From contig DATDGU010000322.1 of NCBI GenBank assembly GCA_036521915.1, positions 1-9,987 on the forward strand: a stretch of 9,987 bases of DNA, written 5' to 3'. The stretch comes from PALSA-555 sp036521915. GTDB lineage: Bacteria > Actinomycetota > Acidimicrobiia > IMCC26256 > PALSA-555. The position numbers and the translations under genes are program-made. This document shows positions 6,264 to 9,987 of this stretch, one piece after another. Position 1 is the stretch's first letter, and the number at the start of each line of letters is the position of its first letter. The notes below the pieces were generated by a model. That model did no database searches and was not told the origin of the DNA. It saw nothing but the letters and a program-made list of their open reading frames with translations.

Positions 6264-6470
6264 CTACGACTCCAACAGGCAGCCCGTCCGGATGAAGCGA
6301 TGCTCGCATGGCTCCCAAACACCCGATCGCTCTTCACGGCCGACCTCGACCCCGAAGCAGGGTACGAGCTCATGGTGCGCGGCCTCATCGAGGGACTCCA
6401 CGCGCGACTTGCGAATTCGATCGACGAGCGAAGGCCGCGGCAGTCCATTCGAGCGAAGGTGTCCGGATAG
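6124..6470 (+). pseudogene. coding-like remnant, possibly the C-terminal half of a TetR/AcrR regulator
   Basis: Two adjoining plus-strand frames read like real protein. The first (6124 to about 6270) gives KMLQMQERWIGIWQQSGLRL, then HQALVAATASSLAIFGYVEND. The second (6264-6470, ending at TAG) gives PDEAMLAWLPNTRSLFTADL, then DPEAGYELMVRGLIEGLHAR and LANS. The pattern LF-x-x-DLDPEA-x-YEL-x-x-x-GLI-x-GL-x-x-RL resembles the last helices of TetR-family effector domains. No N-terminal helix-turn-helix is present. The two pieces may be one gene split by a frameshift near 6265-6290. The family guess is weak; the coding look is better supported. Confidence 0.35.
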
Positions 6471-6674
6471 GCAACCCCCAGTGTTGTCCATACCCACAGC
6501 GCGCGTCGATGGTCAGCAGGCGCTGCCCCCTCCCTTCTTACCTGCGCGCCAAACTGTCAGTCCTCTAGCCTTCGGAGCTCGCCAGGGCGACCTGTCCGCA
6601 CGGGGTGATCCGCGACAATGCGCAAGCACTCGACACGCCTGGCCGCTCTCGCGCCGCGCACGAGCACTGGCGTG
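6471..6674. other. short intergenic region with no gene seen
   Basis: About 200 bp between the remnant above and the amidohydrolase stop. Both flanking units converge here. Apart from the inverted repeat at its right end I see nothing recognisable. Confidence 0.5.
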
Positions 6675-6676
6675 TC
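6632..6676 (-). terminator. weak inverted repeat at the amidohydrolase 3' end
   Basis: GACACGCC (6632-6639) and GGCGTGTC (6669-6676) are perfect 8-bp inverted arms around a 29-bp GC-rich loop. The inner arm overlaps the stop codon. The minus strand also repeats AGTGCTCGTGCGC / AGTGCTTGCGC directly. A long-loop terminator is possible. Confidence 0.25.
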
Positions 6677-7925
6677 AGTCGATTCCGTAGAGCGCCTTCG
6701 CGCTTTCGCTAGTGATCGTCCGCTTCTGCTCCCATGCCAATCCCTTTAGGGCCTCGGTGAGTTCCTGGGTGACACCGGGGAACTTGGCGTCGGGGTGTGG
6801 ATAGTCGGATGCCCAGATGATGCGGTCGGCACCGCAGAGAGGCGAGTTGGCGGTGAACGCCAGCATGGACTCGTCGGGGTCGAAGCTGATCCAGCATTGG
6901 CGGCGGAAGTACTCCGACGGCAGCATCTTCAGCCAGGGCACGTCCCAGCTGAACTTCTTCGTGTGGTGGTCGAGCCGCTCGAGCCAGGGGATGAGCCAAC
7001 CCCCGTTCGCCTCGAGGAACATGAACTTCGCGCCGGGAAAGCGTTCTGCCACTCCGCCGGCGGTGATGTAGCAGATCGCGCTCATCACATCGACGGGGTT
7101 GGCGATCGCCTGTGTGAAATAGATGTTGGGAAGGAAGACCCCTTGCTCCTTCTCTGCTTTCGCCTTGGCTGCCTGGTAGTCCTCGAGCGTCTGATAGCTG
7201 CCGTCGGGGTGGCGCATCCGGGCGAGCTTGAGCCCGTCGCAGGCGCCCGGGAGGTCGGGTGCGAGGAACGGATGGAACGCCACGGGGAGTTCAGTGTCTT
7301 GCAAGGCCGACCAGATCGGGTCGTAGACCGGGTCGTTGAAGTAGCGCCACTCGATGGCTGGGTTCGGCCGCATGAAGACGGACACCATGCCCGGCAACTC
7401 GGCCACGTGATGGATCTCCTCGACGACACCGTGGATGTCGAGGGCGTCGTGTAACGGTGGGAGGGCGCCGGCGCCGAACAGACGGCCCTGTCCCTCTTTG
7501 AGATGGTCGGCGCACCAGTCGTTGTAGACGCGCGCCTGCACTCGCCCGAACTCGACGTCGTGCACGCTCTGGAGTCCGAGCAGCATGGTCGGGTACAGCA
7601 CCGACACGTCGATGCCGTCGGTGTCCATGTCGTGCAGACGCAGTGCTGGCGTCCATCCCGAGGGTCGGGTCTGGGTATACGTCAGTTCGCCGTTGCGAAC
7701 CTTCTCGACTTCTTCGTCGGAGAAGCCAGCCGTACCCGCCAGACCTGTCGACGGTGTCCGCTGACCGTTCCACACGGTGGACTCGACGCCGTCGGCGTCG
7801 CGTTCCGTATGCCAGATGCGGTCGCGGTACCCGGCCGGCGCGAAGTCGAGCATCGCCGTGGGCGGCTCGAGGATGTGCCCGTCGGAGTCGATGTACCGAA
7901 GCCGATCTTCGTTCGTGATTGCCAT
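6675..7925 (-). CDS. amidohydrolase family protein (ACMSD-like, Amidohydro_2)
   Basis: A 416-residue TIM-barrel metal-dependent hydrolase. The metal site begins with DSDGHILEP (Asp13, Asp15, His17), continues with VAFHPF (His218) and FLEANGGWL (Glu305), and ends with the conserved Asp374 in WASDYPHPD. DxDxH-to-ASDYPHPD proteins of this length form a large actinobacterial group related to aminocarboxymuconate-semialdehyde decarboxylase. Some decarboxylate or hydrolyse aromatic and cyclic intermediates; the substrate here is unknown. It is soluble, with no signal peptide. Start ATG 7925 has a strong purine-rich ribosome-binding site. Directly upstream on the same strand is a fragment of an acyl-CoA synthetase, so the gene probably sat in a catabolic operon whose upstream members have decayed. 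It may now depend on whatever promoter lies in that debris. Confidence 0.88.
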   Translation of the reverse strand: MAITNEDRLRYIDSDGHILEPPTAMLDFAPAGYRDRIWHTERDADGVESTVWNGQRTPSTGLAGTAGFSDEEVEKVRNGELTYTQTRPSGWTPALRLHDMDTDGIDVSVLYPTMLLGLQSVHDVEFGRVQARVYNDWCADHLKEGQGRLFGAGALPPLHDALDIHGVVEEIHHVAELPGMVSVFMRPNPAIEWRYFNDPVYDPIWSALQDTELPVAFHPFLAPDLPGACDGLKLARMRHPDGSYQTLEDYQAAKAKAEKEQGVFLPNIYFTQAIANPVDVMSAICYITAGGVAERFPGAKFMFLEANGGWLIPWLERLDHHTKKFSWDVPWLKMLPSEYFRRQCWISFDPDESMLAFTANSPLCGADRIIWASDYPHPDAKFPGVTQELTEALKGLAWEQKRTITSESAKALYGID

Positions 7926-7932
7926 CCTGGTA

Positions 7933-7939
7933 CCCCCCT
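7933..7939 (-). promoter_or_regulatory. ribosome-binding site of the amidohydrolase gene
   Basis: AGGGGGG on the minus strand ends 7 nt before ATG 7925 and fixes the start. Confidence 0.6.
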
Positions 7940-7978
7940 ATTTCTGTGGTGTTCGCGAGGTCGGAATGGCCTTCGTTG

Positions 7979-8163
7979 TCAGTCGGCCAGGCTCCGCTCG
8001 ATCTCGGCGGGAGAGCGTTGAACCCGCCAACGATCAACATGTCCTTAACGCGCCCCACGATACGCAGGCTGCCGATCTCGTCAAGCAGACCGAGCTCGAC
8101 CGTTCGCAGCCAGCCGTCGGCCGAGAGCGTCTGCGCGGTTGCCTCGCGATCATCGAAGTAACG
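7979..8163 (-). pseudogene. acyl-CoA synthetase (AMP-binding) fragment, hinge/A8 region
   Basis: About 60 residues of an ANL-superfamily ligase: RYFDDREATAQTLSADGWLR, then TVELGLLDEIGSLRIVGRVK, then DMLIVGGFNA. The A8 motif GRVKDMLIVGGFN is intact. The usual TGDLG just before it reads TVELG, losing the ribose-binding Asp of motif A7. After FNAL the frame slips near 8006-8012: the expected P-AEIERSLAD continues in the next frame and ends at TGA 7981-7979. Nothing resembling the rest of the ligase lies on either side in the correct order. Intact enzymes of about 500-550 residues activate fatty or aromatic acids as CoA thioesters. It ends about 50 bp before the amidohydrolase start, on the same strand. 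Confidence 0.78.
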
Positions 8164-8187
8164 ACATTGACGGTCAGCGAGACCCGC

Positions 8188-8284
8188 TCAGCGGGCGGTA
8201 TAGCGGCCGTCGACACCGAACCAGGCGCCGGTGCGGAAGCTGGCGGTGTCGGATGCCAGGAACGCCGCCATCTCGCCGGTGAAG
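8188..8284 (-). pseudogene. short-chain dehydrogenase/reductase (SDR), C-terminal tail only
   Basis: The last 31 codons read FTGEMAAFLASDTASFRTGA, then WFGVDGRYTAR and stop. This matches the standard SDR ending, AAFLASD-x-ASF-x-TGA-x-x-x-VDGGYTAR. Upstream in the same frame the residues (LTRSAGVRPC and before) lose the family pattern, and the Rossmann fold and YxxxK catalytic site are absent. An intact SDR would have about 250 residues. It lies 25 bp upstream of the ligase fragment on the same strand. Confidence 0.72.
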
Positions 8285-8389
8285 AGGCATGGGCGAACGC
8301 CCGCCGAACGTGTCAAGGGGCCAATGAAGCCGGCTCTCTGCCGCGACGTCATTTCGCGCAAGAAAACCAATGCTGGCCGAGTGTGAGCG

Positions 8390-8512
8390 TCATCCGAGCG
8401 CGGCGGCGCGAGTGCGGAGCGTGGCGCGGTCGGCCTTGCCCGTGGCAAGCCGACAGGTGTCCTCGGCCTGATGTGGCAGACCAACGAGGAACGAGACGAG
8501 AGTTGCCTCCTC
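8390..8512 (-). pseudogene. acyl-CoA synthetase C-terminus (A10 motif) remnant
   Basis: A minus-strand frame ends with RLATGKADRATLRTRAAALG and stop TGA 8392-8390. P-x-x-x-TGK-x-DR-x-x-LR is the A10 motif with the catalytic lysine near the end of AMP-binding CoA ligases. The preceding residues (TLVSFLVGLPHQAEDTC) are degenerate versions of the usual strand and loop. The frame opens inside the tail of the crotonase gene and has no start codon of its own. It lies upstream of the A8 fragment although A10 should lie downstream, so it is either a second ligase or a rearranged one. Confidence 0.6.
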
Positions 8513-8517
8513 TAAGG

Positions 8518-9330
8518 TCAGCGGCCCGTGAAGTTGGGTCGCCTCCCTTCCCGGAAGGCGGCGACACCCTCCCTCCGATCGGCTGTCTGTGAGATCAATG
8601 CCGTCGCGTCAGCCTCTTCCAAGAAGATCGTTGCCATGTCGTTGGTCAGGGATCGGCGATAGAGGCGCTTCGTGAGGCCGAGGCTACGAGTCGCACCCGT
8701 TGCCAGCCGCTGCGACAACTCATCCGCGACCGCTTCGACGGCATCGGCGGCAACGAGGCGGTTCACTGCACCCCATTCAGCGAGCACCTCGGATGTCAGC
8801 GTCTCTGAGAGGAGCGCAACCTCGCTGAGACGATGGAGCGGCAGGACACGCGGAAGGAAGAACGGGTCACCAGCATGTGGCACCATCCCGCGTCGGGCGA
8901 ACGCATGCGTCCATCGCGCTCCCTCAGCAGCGACGACCAGATCAGCGAGCAGGGCCAACATCCACCCAACGCCCGCGGTTGTCCCGTTCACTGCGCTGAC
9001 TACGGGCGTCTCGAGCTCCCAATAGACCCGGAAGAGATCTTGGAACGGTCGGAGCGTGCGGGGATAGTCGATCAGGCTCCCGCCCCCTCGTGGCATGAGC
9101 TCGCCACCGCGCCCTGTCGGCATGAGCTCGCCACCGGTGCAGAAGTCACGACCGGAGCCGGTCACGACAAGCGCGCGAACCCCTGGATCGCTGTCCGCCG
9201 CTAGGAACGCGTCGATCAGCTCGTCACGCATGGCCTTGTTAATTGCATTCCGGGCCTCGGGCCGATCGAGACGTACCCACTGGACAGCATCGCGACGCTG
9301 TACGACGATGGTGCGCGGAGTCTGGGTCAC
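8518..9330 (-). CDS. divergent enoyl-CoA hydratase/isomerase (crotonase) family protein
   Basis: A 270-residue protein of normal crotonase length. The N-terminus VRLDRPEARNAINKAM (19-34), the oxyanion loop DFCTGGELMP (62-71), and VSAVNGTTAGVGWMLALLAD (111-130) are crotonase hallmarks. The C-terminal part has GLTKRLYRRSL (218-228) and REGVAAFREGRRPNFTGR. The two Glu residues of classical hydratases appear replaced. The helix position of Glu144 reads W-M-L, and the Glu164 position falls in THAFARRG with Phe. PHAGD (151-155) stands where PGAGG is usual. It may therefore act as an isomerase, hydrolase or retro-condensing enzyme on an unknown acyl-CoA. A 9-residue tandem duplication follows the oxyanion loop. 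GTG 9330 is chosen because similarity begins at TQTPRTIVV; the frame extends to GTG 9387. Synthetase remnants follow downstream. Confidence 0.85.
   Translation of the reverse strand: MTQTPRTIVVQRRDAVQWVRLDRPEARNAINKAMRDELIDAFLAADSDPGVRALVVTGSGRDFCTGGELMPTGRGGELMPRGGGSLIDYPRTLRPFQDLFRVYWELETPVVSAVNGTTAGVGWMLALLADLVVAAEGARWTHAFARRGMVPHAGDPFFLPRVLPLHRLSEVALLSETLTSEVLAEWGAVNRLVAADAVEAVADELSQRLATGATRSLGLTKRLYRRSLTNDMATIFLEEADATALISQTADRREGVAAFREGRRPNFTGR
9092..9136. repeat. 27-bp-period tandem duplication inside the crotonase gene
   Basis: The 18-mer GGCATGAGCTCGCCACCG occurs at 9092-9109 and again at 9119-9136. The 27-bp period keeps the frame and encodes GGELMPTGR then GGELMPRGG at residues 66-83, next to the oxyanion loop. 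Confidence 0.85.
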
Positions 9331-9418
9331 GACGGCACCATACCGGTGCGGTGTTGGCTGGCACCCGGGCTCCCTCGCGCCGGCCACAGCTCATGCAGCG
9401 CCGACAGGCCCGTCCCCA

Positions 9419-9508
9419 CTATCGGAAGAGCAGGAGTCGGTTCACGACGAAGAACACACCGGTGTAGGTCGGTCCGACGCGCGCCGCTATCTTCACGAGG
9501 TCAAACGG
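9419..9508 (-). pseudogene. tail of an unidentified protein
   Basis: A minus-strand frame ends PFDLVKIAARVGPTYTGVFF then VVNRLLLFR and stop TAG 9421-9419. It is hydrophobic and reads like a genuine C-terminus, but upstream of Pro the frame turns into Arg/Ala-rich sequence with no family look. I do not recognise the family. It lies between the crotonase and the alpha/beta hydrolase, on the same strand as both. Confidence 0.3.
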
Positions 9509-9540
9509 TCGGCAGGCCCGCGGCGCGGGAGCGCGCCCGT

Positions 9541-9585
9541 GTTCCTCGAAGCGGAAGAGTCAGAGGTTCAAGTCCTCGACCGCCA
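9541..9585 (+). other. tRNA 3'-half-like sequence, not a complete tRNA
   Basis: AGAGG-TTCAAGT-CCTCG (9562-9578) has the layout of a T-arm with the TTCAAGT loop and 4 of 5 stem pairs. Upstream, TTCC-TCGAAGC-GGAA (9542-9556) could fold as a 7-nt anticodon-like loop, but it has C instead of T at position 33. No D-arm or matching 5' acceptor strand is found. It may be a decayed tRNA end or an attachment-site scar, or chance. The remaining bases to 9716 hold nothing else I recognise. Confidence 0.2.
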
Positions 9586-9716
9586 CCGCCCCATCGCAGG
9601 TCAAAGCGCGAAGCGCTGAGTATCCCCGCAGCCGGAGCTGCCTCTGGATTAGCCACTGCACCCAAACGATGGTTTCGTACCGCCGAAACGACTCGGGCGA
9701 TCCCTCCGTACACGGT

Positions 9717-9987
9717 CTACTCACCGGCGCCGAGGTGGCGGACGAAGAAGGACTCGGCGGAGTCGTTCTCGAAGACCGGTACCTGGACATGACCACCCGG
9801 GTTGACGTGGAGGGTCTTTTCGGTCGAGCCGATGGCATCGAAGAGAGCCAGGCCTGCATCGCGGGCGATCAACTCGTCGTCCCATTGGAAGAGGAACAGG
9901 ATCGGGATGCGCAGCGAGCGGGCCGCCATCTCGAACTTGGTCCCTCCCATGCCGGCGCCCAGGCCGGCCAGACCGAGCACGGCGGCC
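9717..9987 (-). CDS. alpha/beta hydrolase, C-terminal part (5' end beyond the window)
   Basis: About 89 codons are visible, and the start is off the right edge. The sequence RIPILFLFQWDDELIARDAG gives the strand and acid-residue turn of the alpha/beta hydrolase fold. NPGGHVQVPVFENDSAESFF supplies the catalytic His near the C-terminus. The Ser nucleophile elbow would lie upstream of the window. The upstream visible part, AAVLGLAGLGAGMGGTKFEM, is small-residue rich, as near the cap or active site of esterase and dienelactone-hydrolase types. The stop is TAG 9719-9717. It is codirectional with the crotonase but separated by nearly 390 bp of debris, so cotranscription is doubtful. Substrate is unknown. 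Confidence 0.75.
   Translation of the reverse strand, partial: AAVLGLAGLGAGMGGTKFEMAARSLRIPILFLFQWDDELIARDAGLALFDAIGSTEKTLHVNPGGHVQVPVFENDSAESFFVRHLGAGE

Noticed and set aside
7291..8058. A 255-codon minus-strand open frame starting at VKDMLIVGGFNA and running into the amidohydrolase
   Set aside because: The first residues are the ligase A8 fragment. The remainder is an out-of-frame reading of the amidohydrolase gene, so it is not a real fusion.
9501..9713. A minus-strand frame containing GLEPLTLPLR
   Set aside because: This peptide is typical of false frames read across tRNA-like sequence. It has no protein family, and it was used only as a hint for the tRNA-like fragment.
1..9987. CRISPR arrays, toxin-antitoxin pairs, defence systems or a biosynthetic cluster
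   Set aside because: I looked for regularly spaced repeats and typical gene pairs on both strands and found none. The only tandem repeat is the two-copy 27-bp unit within the crotonase gene.

Overview
The window is high-GC DNA with actinobacterial gene content: a hydrolase-cyclase fusion, a Zn-ribbon/OB-fold (DUF35) domain fused to a lipid-transfer-type thiolase, a DxDxH amidohydrolase, a divergent crotonase, and GTG starts for most genes. A mycobacterium-like or acidimicrobial-type lipid, steroid or aromatic degrader would fit. The species cannot be read from this sequence.

Left part (1-3763). A VOC/glyoxalase-fold gene runs off the left edge on the minus strand. Next comes a 447-residue minus-strand protein with an N-terminal alpha/beta hydrolase domain and a C-terminal class III nucleotide cyclase domain. 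Divergent from it is a plus-strand phosphotransferase of the APH/choline-kinase fold. About 330 bp of non-coding DNA with insertion-sequence-like repeats follows, then a small helix-turn-helix gene carrying two compensating frameshifts (minus). Divergent from that is an intact RibD_C/dihydrofolate-reductase-like gene.

Middle (3764-6470). A structured convergent intergenic region separates the reductase from the DUF35-thiolase fusion (minus). A very short reading frame with a strong ribosome-binding site ends one base before the likely GTG start of the fusion. Divergent from it is the N-terminal third of a second, unrelated phosphotransferase. That gene is cut off after about 80 residues and followed by unrelated coding-like sequence, possibly the tail of a TetR-type regulator.

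Right part (6471-9987), all minus strand. An intact amidohydrolase is followed upstream by a graveyard of CoA-ester metabolism genes: a piece of an acyl-CoA synthetase (A8 motif region), the tail of a short-chain dehydrogenase, and a synthetase C-terminus (A10 motif region). Then come an intact crotonase with a 27-bp in-frame duplication, a short unidentified gene tail, a weak tRNA-like fragment, and the C-terminal part of an alpha/beta hydrolase that runs off the right edge.

The intact genes fit a catabolic island for acyl-CoA or cyclic substrates: CoA ligase, crotonase, thiolase/retro-aldolase, SDR and amidohydrolase. At least five genes in it are broken. The long intact frames (447, 552, 416 and 270 residues) argue against generally poor sequence quality, so the decay looks biological, probably after rearrangement. 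I saw no CRISPR array, no complete mobile element, no complete tRNA and no defence system.
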